A stretch of 64,000 nt of DNA from Exiguobacterium sp. AM39-5BH (GCF_003467445.1 NZ_QSGS01000005.1:124001-188000); one strand, 5' to 3'; shown: positions 47,677-55,900, counted from the first letter of the stretch. A program made the numbers and translations. The notes: a model not told the origin generated them from the letters alone.

Positions 47677-48123
47677 GTGGTTGATAATAACACAGTCATG
47701 AAATCTGGGAGATGTATAGAATGTGGAGCTAAAGAGACCGATGGTTTTTCATGCCATGAGCTATTCGGGTTCCCTCTTGTATGGGAGCATAATGATCCAA
47801 AGCTATATGAGTTACATTTTTGGCTTGTTTCGTGCTATATGATCCAGCATCCTTCGAATTTTACTGAAGAAGGATATACAAATTTAGTAAATCTTTTTAT
47901 TAACGCTTTTGATAATGATTGGGATACACCATATATTCTTAAGAAAAATCGAGAAATAGTAAAGTCATTAAGCAAAATAACAAACCCTTTACCAAGCAAC
48001 GCAAGAAAGCGTGAACTAAGACTTTGGCCTATGACAATTGAAGATATATATTTAGGTCGGGAGCAAAATGCAATCGTTAATATTAATAAATGGAAAGAGC
48101 AAATAAGAAACGAATTAAGGTAA
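47677..48123 (+). CDS. DUF5946 family protein in the resistance island
   Basis: A 148-residue protein starting at GTG 47677 after GGGAGG. It opens with a knuckle CIECGAKETDGFSCHELFGFPL, which has three Cys and a His and may bind zinc; the rest includes HFWLVSCYMIQHPSNFTEEGY. It fits the DUF5946 family of Gram-positives, function unknown. It sits between msr(D) and vat in the same orientation, so co-expression with drug-resistance genes is likely, but whether it gives resistance is not known. Confidence 0.7.
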   Translation: MVDNNTVMKSGRCIECGAKETDGFSCHELFGFPLVWEHNDPKLYELHFWLVSCYMIQHPSNFTEEGYTNLVNLFINAFDNDWDTPYILKKNREIVKSLSKITNPLPSNARKRELRLWPMTIEDIYLGREQNAIVNINKWKEQIRNELR

Positions 48124-48157
48124 TGAAGTAATTAAAGATTAAAGGAGCTAATATTTT

Positions 48158-48796
48158 ATGATAGGACCAGATAAGAAAAAACTTTATCCAAATGAAAATA
48201 TAAAGACGATTTGTTTTATAAGCAATCTACCTAAAAGACCCAATGTGGAGATTGGGGAAAATACCTATTATAGCGATAATAAAAAAACACCGGAGAAATT
48301 TTATGATAATATAGAGCACCATTACGAATTTCTAGGGGATAAACTTATAATAGGAAAGTTCTGTGCAATTGCAGAGGGTGTTAAGTTTATTATGAATGGT
48401 GCAAATCATAGAATGGATGGAATTACAACCTATCCCTTTAATATCTTTGGCCATGGATGGGAAAAGGTGACTCCTACAATTGAACAACTTCCTTTTAAGG
48501 GAGATACAGTGATTGGCAATGATGTATGGATAGGTCAAAATGTTACCATTATGCCGGGTATTAAAATTGGTGATGGTGCGATTATTGCCGCTAATTCAAC
48601 AGTAGTGAAAAGTGTTGAGCCATATACAATATATGGTGGGAATCCAGCTAAGTTTATCAAAAAACGCTTTAGTGACGAAAAGATTGAATTCTTGCTAAAG
48701 CTACAATGGTGGAACTGGAGCGAAGAGGAAATATTTAATAATCTTGAAATGTTAACAACCAAAGCAGGGTTAGAGCAATTCATGAAAAATTCCTAG
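48158..48796 (+). CDS. vat: Vat-type streptogramin A O-acetyltransferase
   Basis: A 212-residue left-handed beta-helix xenobiotic acetyltransferase. The catalytic His is in MNGANHRMDG, with YPFNIFGHGWE and the hexapeptide core TVIGNDVWIGQNVTIMPGIKIGDGA, a run whose parts (GNDVWIG, MPGIKIGDGA) are Vat-like and unlike the CatB group. It should acetylate group A streptogramins. AAAGGAG precedes the ATG. It resembles Vat(D)-type proteins but with many differences, so it may be a separate Vat class; alignment is needed. Confidence 0.88.
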   Translation: MIGPDKKKLYPNENIKTICFISNLPKRPNVEIGENTYYSDNKKTPEKFYDNIEHHYEFLGDKLIIGKFCAIAEGVKFIMNGANHRMDGITTYPFNIFGHGWEKVTPTIEQLPFKGDTVIGNDVWIGQNVTIMPGIKIGDGAIIAANSTVVKSVEPYTIYGGNPAKFIKKRFSDEKIEFLLKLQWWNWSEEEIFNNLEMLTTKAGLEQFMKNS

Positions 48797-48858
48797 ACTT
48801 GGGGCCTTTCTACCACGGCACAAAAGGGAACTTAAATCTAGGGGGTGCTGGAACCTCG

Positions 48859-48907
48859 ATTTAGCTCTAATTATTGCGAGCTAAAGAAGGCAAGCTTCAT
48901 CTTTAGC
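48859..48907 (+). promoter_or_regulatory. Alternative hairpins in the lnu leader
   Basis: Three arms: TTTAGCTC (48859-48866), GAGCTAAAGA (48877-48886) and TCTTTAGCT (48899-48907). Arm 2 pairs perfectly with arm 1 or arm 3, so two exclusive folds exist, as in attenuators. A possible 16-codon TTG leader (48951-49001) overlaps the lnu start. Evidence is structural only. Confidence 0.45.
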
Positions 48908-48992
48908 TTTGATTGGAACAATAGACATTATATTAAGGAGAAATAGCTTTGAGATTTATCACTTATAGATTTAATTTGAACGGAGGGATTAC

Positions 48993-49487
48993 ATGGTAAG
49001 TAAAACTGATGCCATTGAGATAATAACATACGCTGAAGAAAATGGAATTAACATATGGATTGATGGCGGTTGGGGAGTAGATGCACTATTAGAAGAAGAA
49101 ACAAGAGCACACAATGATATTGATTTATTTGTGGAAGAAAGTAATAGTAAAAAGTTTATTGAAATAATAAAAGAAAAAGGCTTTGCGGAAGTTACAGAAG
49201 CATATACCACCACATCTCACACGGTTTGGAAGGATACTAAAGGTAGGGTAATTGATCTTCATATATTTAATTTCAACGAAAAAGGATACATTGTTTTTGA
49301 AGGAGAAGCATATCCACCAAAAGTGTTTAGTGGCATTGGGAAAATAGGCGATAAAATGGTTAGATGTATTGATGCTGAAAATCAAGTATTATTTCATCTG
49401 GGCTATGAGTATGATGAAAATGATATGCATGATGTAAAACTATTGTGCGAGAGATTTAATATTCCTGTTCCGAGTGAATACAAGTAA
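48993..49487 (+). CDS. lnu: Lincosamide nucleotidyltransferase, Lnu type
   Basis: A 164-residue nucleotidyltransferase with WIDGGWGVDALL and the metal-binding HNDIDLFVEE, followed by TTSHTVWKDTKGRVIDLHIF and FHLGYEYDENDMHDVKLLCE. These are the motifs of small Lnu(A/C/D)-type enzymes that attach AMP to lincomycin and clindamycin. GGAGGG precedes the ATG. The class letter cannot be given without a search. It is separated from vat by a structured 196-base leader. Confidence 0.88.
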   Translation: MVSKTDAIEIITYAEENGINIWIDGGWGVDALLEEETRAHNDIDLFVEESNSKKFIEIIKEKGFAEVTEAYTTTSHTVWKDTKGRVIDLHIFNFNEKGYIVFEGEAYPPKVFSGIGKIGDKMVRCIDAENQVLFHLGYEYDENDMHDVKLLCERFNIPVPSEYK

Positions 49488-49549
49488 CTGACAAATTCCA
49501 ATTTGTCTATCAATAGTGCAATAAATTAGAATTTAGAGGAGGAATAGAT

Positions 49550-49807
49550 ATGGCACGTTCAATTAGAGATTCCCTTTCGGGATTTGGAAGTGAACTGTTG
49601 GAACGAATAAGAGAAGATAGCAATGCATGGCTAGATGAAGCTGCCTTTGAAGAAAGAGTCATTGGGATTGAAAAGGCAACTGCGGCTCTGAAGGAAGCCA
49701 AAGTTGAAGATGAGAAAATCATTTACCTTTTGCAAAAATATTGGGATTTACGCCTTAGCGAGGCAAAGGGATTTTTGCAGCAAGAAAGACACACTGAAGA
49801 AAAGTAA
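49550..49807 (+). CDS. Small helical protein of unknown function
   Basis: An 85-residue acidic protein, MARSIRDSLSGFGSELLERI, mostly alpha-helical in appearance (ATAALKEAKVEDEKIIYLLQK and RLSEAKGFLQQE). No motif recognised. GAGGAGG lies eight bases before the ATG and the codon usage is that of the island. It may be a cargo or regulatory partner of the AraC gene downstream; that is a guess from position. Confidence 0.6.
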   Translation: MARSIRDSLSGFGSELLERIREDSNAWLDEAAFEERVIGIEKATAALKEAKVEDEKIIYLLQKYWDLRLSEAKGFLQQERHTEEK

Positions 49808-49950
49808 AGGATTCCTGTGGTAAACATCCCAAAGATAAATTCAGTTTAACGATACTAATTACATGAAAGGGAATCGACAATACTGTGCACAGATTGTCGG
49901 ACGGGTAAATGCATCCCCTGATAATATTGATGATGAAAGGAGGTTGTTTG

Positions 49951-50829
49951 ATGGATTCTTTAAGAAGTATGAATAATGCATTGGAGTATATTGAAGAGCA
50001 CTTAACAGAGGAGATTGATTATAGTGAAGTATCTAAAATCGCATATTGTTCGGAGTATCATTTCAAGCGAATGTTTTCTTTTTTAGCAGGAATAAGTTTA
50101 TCAGAATATATTCGGAGAAGAAGACTGACGTTGGCTGCACTTGATTTGAAAGATAGGGATTTGAGAATAATTGATGTAGCCGTCAAATATGGCTATAATT
50201 CGGCTGATTCATTTTCCCGTGCTTTTCATTCTCTGCATGGCTTTCTCCCTTCTGAGGCAAGGTGTGAGAATACACAATTAAAAGCTTATCCTCGAATGAC
50301 CTTTCAATTATCAATTAAAGGAGGATGCGAAATGAACTATCGTATTGTTGAGAAAGGACCTTTTAAGTTAGTAGGATTTAAGAAGAGAGTTCCAATTATT
50401 TTTGAAGGTGTCAATCCAGAGATTGCAAAAATGACTGAACTTTTAACCATGGATGTTATTAATCAATTAAAAGCAATTTCAAATGTAGAACCTACAGGTA
50501 TTATTAGTGCTTCCACTAATTTTTCAGAAGGTAGAATGGAAGAGAAAGGAGAATTAGATCATTACATCGGGGTAGCAACATCAAGTAATGAAACTGCAGA
50601 TTTTGATGTATTAAAAATTGATGCTAGTACCTGGGCTGTATTTGAATCGATTGGACCATTTCCGGAAACACTTCAAAATGTGTGGGGTAGGATATACTCA
50701 GAGTGGTTTCCATCTTCAGGATACGAGGCGGTTGAAGGTCCTGAAATTTTATGGAATGAGAGTCCAGACACTGGAAATCCAAAGTATCGAAGCGAAATCT
50801 GGATTCCAGTAAAGAAAAAAGACTATTAA
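49951..50829 (+). CDS. AraC family regulator with GyrI-like effector domain
   Basis: A 292-residue protein: an N-terminal AraC double helix-turn-helix (about 5-105; [37 protein letters not shown]) and a C-terminal GyrI-like small-molecule binding domain (about 125-290; [28 protein letters not shown]). This is the Rob/BmrR-like layout for sensing drugs. The ATG at 49951 follows AAAGGAGG. Last gene of the island and on the cargo strand, so it may control the cluster, but no operator is obvious. Confidence 0.85.
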   Translation: MDSLRSMNNALEYIEEHLTEEIDYSEVSKIAYCSEYHFKRMFSFLAGISLSEYIRRRRLTLAALDLKDRDLRIIDVAVKYGYNSADSFSRAFHSLHGFLPSEARCENTQLKAYPRMTFQLSIKGGCEMNYRIVEKGPFKLVGFKKRVPIIFEGVNPEIAKMTELLTMDVINQLKAISNVEPTGIISASTNFSEGRMEEKGELDHYIGVATSSNETADFDVLKIDASTWAVFESIGPFPETLQNVWGRIYSEWFPSSGYEAVEGPEILWNESPDTGNPKYRSEIWIPVKKKDY

Positions 50830-50851
50830 TGACATCAATGTTTATGATTGA

Positions 50852-50878
50852 GGGCGCTCTAGTAAGAGTGCCCTTTTC
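50852..50878 (+). terminator. Terminator of the araC-type gene
   Basis: GGGCGCTCT/AGAGTGCCC stem followed by TTTT. Confidence 0.8.
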
Positions 50879-50894
50879 GTAAATGGTACGATTG

Positions 50895-50948
50895 GTGGAT
50901 ATGTTCCCGTCTACTGACAGTGCCAAAAACGTAGTGGATATGTTTCCG
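50895..50948. repeat. Two direct repeats near attR, possible IS end
   Basis: GTGGATATGTTCCCG (50895-50909) and GTGGATATGTTTCCG (50934-50948) differ at one base and lie 39 bases apart. Repeated terminal sites of this kind occur at IS21-family ends. No transposase gene is nearby. Confidence 0.45.
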
Positions 50949-50991
50949 AGAACGGGCAACTTCAAATGACATTCATTCTGTCCTCTCGAGC

Positions 50992-51030
50992 CATGTGGAG
51001 ACGGTGGCGTGGTTAGAAAAAGTGGAATAA
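50992..51030 (+). pseudogene. attR-like half-site with the displaced 3' end of rlmCD
   Basis: CATGTGGAGACGGTGG followed by codons to TAA reads HVETVAWLEKVE, matching the RlmCD ending HVETV at 42886 and then the original chromosomal tail. The shared core is GAGACGGT. The sequence before it (CTGTCCTCTCGAGC) is not RlmCD-like, so it is the island side. A terminator follows, as expected for the old gene end. Confidence 0.78.
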
Positions 51031-51044
51031 GATGAATGCAGATG

Positions 51045-51076
51045 AACCTTCGGATGTAAACTTCGGAGGTTTTTTG
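51045..51076 (+). terminator. Original terminator of rlmCD
   Basis: AACCTTCGGA/TTCGGAGGTT stem (with G-T pairs) followed by TTTTTT, 15 bases after the displaced rlmCD stop. The remaining gap to 51214 holds no supported gene. Confidence 0.75.
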
Positions 51077-51214
51077 TACATTTGTTTAGAAACTAAGTCG
51101 TGATAAAGAGGTGTTGTCATCATTCAGCGTGAACAAGGGAATAGGATAACGATTGACCGCCATATGGAGATGGGGACTGGTTATAAACTTGATTTCTGAA
51201 GAAGGAAACTCGAT

Positions 51215-51688
51215 TTGAAATCATTGAATGAGTTGATTCGAGCGTACACATCTACCGTCCAACAAGGCGACGTACCGCTTGCTTATCGAAGCATCCTTGA
51301 GTTCATGGGACGGTTGCGATCTCGTTTCGCCAAGAGCGAATACGAGGTGAGTGGTTTCTATCCGGGCTATATGGATATGTCCTACGTATCGGTAAACACA
51401 TCGCACTTAAAAGGGAACGGGCTTAAAATCGCTGTGGTGTATCTCCATGTGACCGGACATTTTGAAATATGGTTGTCCGCTCGCAATCGAGTGTTAACGG
51501 AACAGTACGCGACCACGTTTCAAGCAATGTCGGGTTTCCATGATGACCAAAACCGAGATGCCGTCATCGAGCGGACGTTGACATCGGCACCGAATTTTGA
51601 TGAGCTGGAGCAGTTGGCTGAATTGATTGAACGGGAAGTCGAACAGTTCATTCAAGATGTGGAAGCAACACTTGAGGGAGGGCGCTGA
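51215..51688 (+). CDS. DUF7000 family protein
   Basis: A 157-residue soluble protein beginning at TTG 51215 (MKSLNELIRAYTSTVQQGD) after GAAGGAAAC. It has YRSILEFMGRLRSRFAK and the central FYPGYMDMSYVSV motif followed by GHFEIWLSARNR, the pattern of the family now called DUF7000. No function is known. The stop overlaps the next start (TGATGG), so the two genes are coupled. It is the first chromosomal gene after the island. Confidence 0.7.
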   Translation: MKSLNELIRAYTSTVQQGDVPLAYRSILEFMGRLRSRFAKSEYEVSGFYPGYMDMSYVSVNTSHLKGNGLKIAVVYLHVTGHFEIWLSARNRVLTEQYATTFQAMSGFHDDQNRDAVIERTLTSAPNFDELEQLAELIEREVEQFIQDVEATLEGGR

Positions 51689-52227
51689 TGGATTGGATGG
51701 CCGAAGTAGAAATGAGACTGAAGCGAGGCAATCAACTTCTATTTGCGAAAGAAAGTGCGCTTCTAACCGATTTGAATGCGTTGATTCAAGAGCAGAACCG
51801 GCGCACGCTGGCGTTATGGGCGTTCGAATTGGCCGATGCAACCGTTCAAACGCTATCTGAACGTTATCCGGATGAAACGAGACTGAAAAATGCGGTCCAG
51901 CTGTCTAGAGAGTGGGCTGCGGGTAACGTGAAGATGCCCGTCGCAAAACAATCGATTTTACAGGCCCATGCGGTGGCGAAAGAACTTGATTCACTTGAAG
52001 ATCAGGCCTTGTGCCATGCCATCGGGCAAGCCTGTAGCGTCGTTCATACACGAGGACACGCGCTAGGGTTTCCGATCTATGAGTTGACAGCACTCGTTCA
52101 TCGTCACGGTGTACGGGTGTGTCAACCAATCGTCGAAGCACGCATGAAGCACTATATGGAGCGGATTGAATTTTGGCGCGAGCATACTATTGAATATGAA
52201 TGGGCCGCGTTCATGATGAAAGACTAA
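51688..52227 (+). CDS. Putative immunity protein, Imm5-like
   Basis: A 179-residue helical protein with HAIGQACSVVHTRGHALGFPIYELTALV, a run whose core (IGQACSxVHTxGHAxG) marks the Imm-5-like family of predicted immunity proteins. Such proteins neutralise polymorphic toxins, but no toxin, secretion or WXG gene is near. It is coupled to the DUF7000 gene. The immunity label is a family prediction only; a stand-alone cellular role is possible. Confidence 0.65.
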   Translation: MDWMAEVEMRLKRGNQLLFAKESALLTDLNALIQEQNRRTLALWAFELADATVQTLSERYPDETRLKNAVQLSREWAAGNVKMPVAKQSILQAHAVAKELDSLEDQALCHAIGQACSVVHTRGHALGFPIYELTALVHRHGVRVCQPIVEARMKHYMERIEFWREHTIEYEWAAFMMKD

Positions 52228-52236
52228 AGACCCTTC

Positions 52237-52279
52237 AAGCAAGAACCCTTCAATCGGTAGATGGGAGGGTTCTTGCTTC
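52237..52279. terminator. Bidirectional terminator
   Basis: AAGCAAGAACCCTTC with GGGAGGGTTCTTGCTT, between convergent genes. Confidence 0.85.
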
Positions 52280-52280
52280 G

Positions 52281-52841
52281 TCATGACCGGAACACGCGTA
52301 CGAAGAGACTGCGTTGTGAGGCTAGTAGGGTCAATCCGCTCCGCTCGGCGATTTCCTCGACGGTCTGTTCGACTGTAAGGTCATCGATCTCGATTTTATC
52401 ATGTGTGATGTCGTGACGAAAGGCGTGGAGGCAGCGGTCGATTTGTGCCTTGCCCCACGAATTGAACCATTCGAAGCGCTTATTCAATCGTCTTACAAGT
52501 GTCCGCTTATCGGCGTGGAGAATATAATGGTCGACCCGAATCCCGTCACGTTGTAGGGCTCCAATGATTTCATCGTAGTAGAGATGGTCCACGAGCGTCA
52601 TCGGGACGATGATTACGCCATCGTATGAACGGGCAATCTTCGCCAACATCTCAACATTGAATGCCCGCCATTCCGGATGATGTTGGAAATCGGCAAGTCG
52701 CATGTCTTTGGGCAGATTGTCGCGAATGAAAAAGCCGACTTGTTCCGGGTCATATAAAAACGCGTTCGGTAACCGTTGTTGCAATTGTTTGGCGGCTGTC
52801 GTTTTTCCTGATCCGAAAGCGCCGTTGATCCAAACGATCAT
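52281..52841 (-). CDS. TmrB-like AAA/P-loop ATPase
   Basis: A 186-residue P-loop protein starting MIVWINGAFGSGKTTAAKQL. The order DPEQVGF, WRAFN, IVPMTLV and IDRCLHAF follows Bacillus subtilis TmrB, the ATP-binding tunicamycin-resistance protein. TmrB attaches to the membrane by a C-terminal amphipathic helix; the end here (LLASQRSLFVRVFRS) is shorter. GGAAGG precedes the ATG at 52841. Resistance function is not proven for such homologues. Confidence 0.8.
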   Translation of the reverse strand: MIVWINGAFGSGKTTAAKQLQQRLPNAFLYDPEQVGFFIRDNLPKDMRLADFQHHPEWRAFNVEMLAKIARSYDGVIIVPMTLVDHLYYDEIIGALQRDGIRVDHYILHADKRTLVRRLNKRFEWFNSWGKAQIDRCLHAFRHDITHDKIEIDDLTVEQTVEEIAERSGLTLLASQRSLFVRVFRS

Positions 52842-52911
52842 CTTTATCCATCCTTCCAAAATACTTTCTGTATTACCATTCTGATTGGTTTGACGATTGT
52901 CCTGAAAAAAT

Positions 52912-52942
52912 AAAAAAGACGGACTGTCACGCAGCCCGTCTC
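52912..52942 (-). terminator. Terminator of the DUF5692 gene
   Basis: Minus-strand AGACGGGCTG/CAGTCCGTCT stem followed by six T. Confidence 0.82.
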
Positions 52943-52946
52943 ATAT

Positions 52947-53906
52947 TTACAGCACTCTACTGGCCGCAGTTTCCTGTTCAGAAACAGCGTCTTCACGCAT
53001 CGCGTTGATTTCTTTATATTCGTTCGTGTCTTTCCACAACTCATCTTTCAACGGATTGAGTTTGTATTTGACAATCCGTGTCACTTGCCAGACAGCGAGG
53101 ACGACGTTCAGTGCCAAACTGATCAGGGCGATCGTCCAGTTCGCTGCCGGATTGTAGGACACACTCACATTGAACGTACTACCGACAGCAAAGAAGTAAG
53201 GGAATGTCATGACCCACATCATCCAAAATGTGAGCGTCTGCGCCCGGTTTTGCATCCATGTGCCTTTTGCCCAAAGCAAGGCGGGAACCGTCGCGGCGAT
53301 GTTCAAGGCGAAGCCTGAATAAAAAGCGTTACCTGGTGCGCATGAATAGACGTAAGCGATGTTCCAAATGCCGTAAGCGACAATCCAAAGTTTCGTTTGG
53401 TCCGGCCAGAGCATGTCTTTTTTCTTACCAGATGTGGCAAAAATACCGACCCAGCCACAGATGAGGACCAAGTTCAAGATTCCCGCGACGGCGTTCACGT
53501 AGTTCCAACCGCCCGAGATATAGTACATCCCATCGACCATACCTTCAAATCCCATGATACCGACTTGGAACTCTCGAACGACGGCCTCGGCGATGTTGAG
53601 TGCCAAAATACCTGGGACGAGCATCAAATACCATGGATGTTTCTTATGATAATCCGTGAAGCGGATGACCATGTAAATCAAACTTCCGGCTAATGCTGAA
53701 TACACTTTCACCCAATGGAACCACGAGGTGATTTCAGGATCGGCGGTGAAAAACCAAATCGGGGTCAAGGCGATCGGTACGGCCATGAACATGAAGATAC
53801 TCGCTTTTTTGCTAGATCGGACGATTTCATTCAACCCGATCAATAGACCGAATACGACGAACCACATCACGACATTGTACCAAGGGATAGACTCAAAGAA
53901 GAACAT
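52947..53906 (-). CDS. DUF5692 family multipass membrane protein
   Basis: A 319-residue protein with about nine hydrophobic segments, starting MFFFESIPWYNVVMWFVVFG. Conserved-looking aromatic motifs are GGWNYVNAVAGILN, WPDQTKLWIVAYGIWNIAYVYSC-like parts and NPLKDELWKDTNEY. It matches DUF5692, function unknown; a carrier or membrane enzyme is possible. AAAGGAG lies before the ATG at 53906. It diverges from a tetR gene with a dyad between them, so it is probably the repressed target. Confidence 0.72.
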   Translation of the reverse strand: MFFFESIPWYNVVMWFVVFGLLIGLNEIVRSSKKASIFMFMAVPIALTPIWFFTADPEITSWFHWVKVYSALAGSLIYMVIRFTDYHKKHPWYLMLVPGILALNIAEAVVREFQVGIMGFEGMVDGMYYISGGWNYVNAVAGILNLVLICGWVGIFATSGKKKDMLWPDQTKLWIVAYGIWNIAYVYSCAPGNAFYSGFALNIAATVPALLWAKGTWMQNRAQTLTFWMMWVMTFPYFFAVGSTFNVSVSYNPAANWTIALISLALNVVLAVWQVTRIVKYKLNPLKDELWKDTNEYKEINAMREDAVSEQETAASRVL

Positions 53907-54060
53907 CGATAACGCTCCTTTCATTTCTAAAGGATAGTGATGAAGCAACGATGAAAAGATGATGTCACCAAACATACCGACGTTCGTTATGTTTATGTGA
54001 AAAGTGTAACAAATTAATGAAAGCGTTGTCAATGTGATTTGGCACGTCACGGTGACATGT

Positions 54061-54083
54061 CATAATTCGGATAAATCATTATG
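54061..54083. promoter_or_regulatory. Operator dyad between DUF5692 and tetR
   Basis: Perfect inverted repeat CATAAT-N11-ATTATG lies next to a TATAAT box (54086-54091) before tetR. It is a plausible TetR site controlling both divergent genes. Confidence 0.5.
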
Positions 54084-54122
54084 ATATAATTAGCCATTAT
54101 TACGTGAGGAGCGTCGGAGCAT

Positions 54123-54719
54123 ATGATGAACGAAGGAAAACAAAAGATATTAGAAGCGGCGCGAGCGACGATTATCGAAAACGGGATTCAAGGTACGACG
54201 CTTCGGGGAATCGCAAAAAAAGCAGGGTTTAGCACGGGCGCGATCTATCATTATTACAGTTCGAAAGAGGCCATTCTGTATGACGTGATGGACGAAGGAT
54301 TAGGTGAGATTCGACGAATCGCGACCATCTCGATTGAAGACAAGAAAGAGGCCCGCGAAATCATTCAAGAAATCTTCGATGGGATGCAAGACCGACTCAA
54401 AAAAGATGCGGAAAGCCGTTTGCAGTTTTATTTGGCCCATGAGGCGATGCTCGGGAATGTGGAGTTACAAAATAAGTTTAAGGAAAAATATGAGGATTGG
54501 ATCAATCGCGTCGAAGCCATCTTTGTGAGAGCGTACGGCGTTGAAAGCGGACCTTCGACGAGAGCGGTCGCCGCATGGACGATGGCGGCAATTGATGGGA
54601 TGGTGCTCCAAACGTTATTGAATGTTCAAGTCGTCGAGTCTGTTCATACGAATCGTATACTGGAGTATTTGCTGCAGGACGGGTTTTCACACTTCTTTAA
54701 ACTCATCGAAAATGAATAG
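54123..54719 (+). CDS. TetR/AcrR family regulator
   Basis: A 198-residue repressor. The N-terminal helix-turn-helix reads GIQGTTLRGIAKKAGFSTGAIYHYYSSK, of which TLRGIAKKAGFSTGAIYHYY is the TetR signature. The C-terminal ligand domain has no assigned effector. GAGGAG precedes the ATG pair at 54123. It is divergent from the DUF5692 gene and likely controls it and itself. Confidence 0.88.
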   Translation: MMNEGKQKILEAARATIIENGIQGTTLRGIAKKAGFSTGAIYHYYSSKEAILYDVMDEGLGEIRRIATISIEDKKEAREIIQEIFDGMQDRLKKDAESRLQFYLAHEAMLGNVELQNKFKEKYEDWINRVEAIFVRAYGVESGPSTRAVAAWTMAAIDGMVLQTLLNVQVVESVHTNRILEYLLQDGFSHFFKLIENE

Positions 54720-54819
54720 CGCATAGATTCTTGAAGTATTGTCAGTTGATACATTCCCGCGTCCATAATAAGATAGATAAAGTGATTTTATTGGATTGAC
54801 TACGAAAGGGAATGATTTT

Positions 54820-55827
54820 ATGAACGAAAACTTCTGGCGCGACCTTCCGCGTCCATTCTTTATACTTGCCCCGATGGAAGACGTGACCGATGTCGTCTTT
54901 CGACACGTCGTCGCCCATGCCGGCCGACCCGACGTCTTTTTCACCGAGTTCGCCAACTCGGACAGCTACTGCCATCCAGAAGGGAAAGGCAGCCTGCGCG
55001 GACGCTTGACGTTCACCGAGGACGAACAGCCGATGGTCGCCCACATTTGGGGAGACAATCCGGACTACTTCCGCGAGATGAGCATCGGCATGGCCGAGAT
55101 GGGCTATAAAGGCCTCGACATCAATATGGGTTGCCCGGTTCCGAACGTAGCCAAGCGTGGGAAAGGGAGCGGACTCATCCTCCGCCCTGACGTCGCAGCG
55201 GAACTCATCCAAGCGGCGAAAGCCGGCGGCATCCCGGTCAGCGTCAAGACGCGTCTCGGTTTCGCGAAACTCGATGAGTGGCGCGACTGGTTGACGCATC
55301 TCTTGAAGCAAGACATCGCCAACTTGTCGATTCACTTGCGCACACGTAACGAGATGAGTAAAGTCGACGCGCACTGGGAGATGATTCCGGATATCGTCAA
55401 ACTGCGCGATGAGATTGCACCGGATACGCTCATCACGATCAACGGCGATATCCTCGACCGTCAGATGGGGTTAGAACTCGTCGAGAAATATGGCGTCGAC
55501 GGCGTCATGATCGGCCGCGGGATTTTCAAGAACCCGTTCGCGTTCGAGAAAGAGCCGCGTGAGCATTCGATGGAAGAGTACCTCGATTTGCTTCGTCTCC
55601 AACTCGATTTGCAAGATAAGTTCCAAGAAGAAGTGCCACGTTCGATTTCAAACTTGCACCGCTTCTTCAAGATTTACGTGAAAGGGTTCCGCGGGGCGAG
55701 CGACCTCCGTGTGAAGCTCATGGACACGAAATCGACAGACGAAGTGCGGGCACACCTTGATGCGTTCGTCGAGAACTATCATAGAGAAGAAGCGGCGCTT
55801 GCCGAGGCGGCGTCGACAGTCGAATAA
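54820..55827 (+). CDS. dus: tRNA-dihydrouridine synthase
   Basis: A 335-residue FMN enzyme reducing uridine in the tRNA D-loop. Motifs: [14 protein letters not shown], the FMN-site [20 protein letters not shown] and SVKTRLGF, and the C-terminal [15 protein letters not shown]. The catalytic Cys is in GCPVPNV. The ATG at 54820 follows AAAGGGAA. It is more distant from the DusB found with the folate operon and resembles the DusC/other group, so the target uridine is unknown. Confidence 0.88.
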   Translation: MNENFWRDLPRPFFILAPMEDVTDVVFRHVVAHAGRPDVFFTEFANSDSYCHPEGKGSLRGRLTFTEDEQPMVAHIWGDNPDYFREMSIGMAEMGYKGLDINMGCPVPNVAKRGKGSGLILRPDVAAELIQAAKAGGIPVSVKTRLGFAKLDEWRDWLTHLLKQDIANLSIHLRTRNEMSKVDAHWEMIPDIVKLRDEIAPDTLITINGDILDRQMGLELVEKYGVDGVMIGRGIFKNPFAFEKEPREHSMEEYLDLLRLQLDLQDKFQEEVPRSISNLHRFFKIYVKGFRGASDLRVKLMDTKSTDEVRAHLDAFVENYHREEAALAEAASTVE

Positions 55828-55900
55828 TGTTTTACGGGGATTCAGTGTATACTGGGTCCCTTTTTTCTTGTAGTCAATCACCAAATTTTAGGATACACTA

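Noticed and set aside
51110-51199. Possible gene fragment reading IIQREQGNRITIDRHMEM before the DUF7000 gene
   Set aside because: No start codon or family match; too short to separate from chance.
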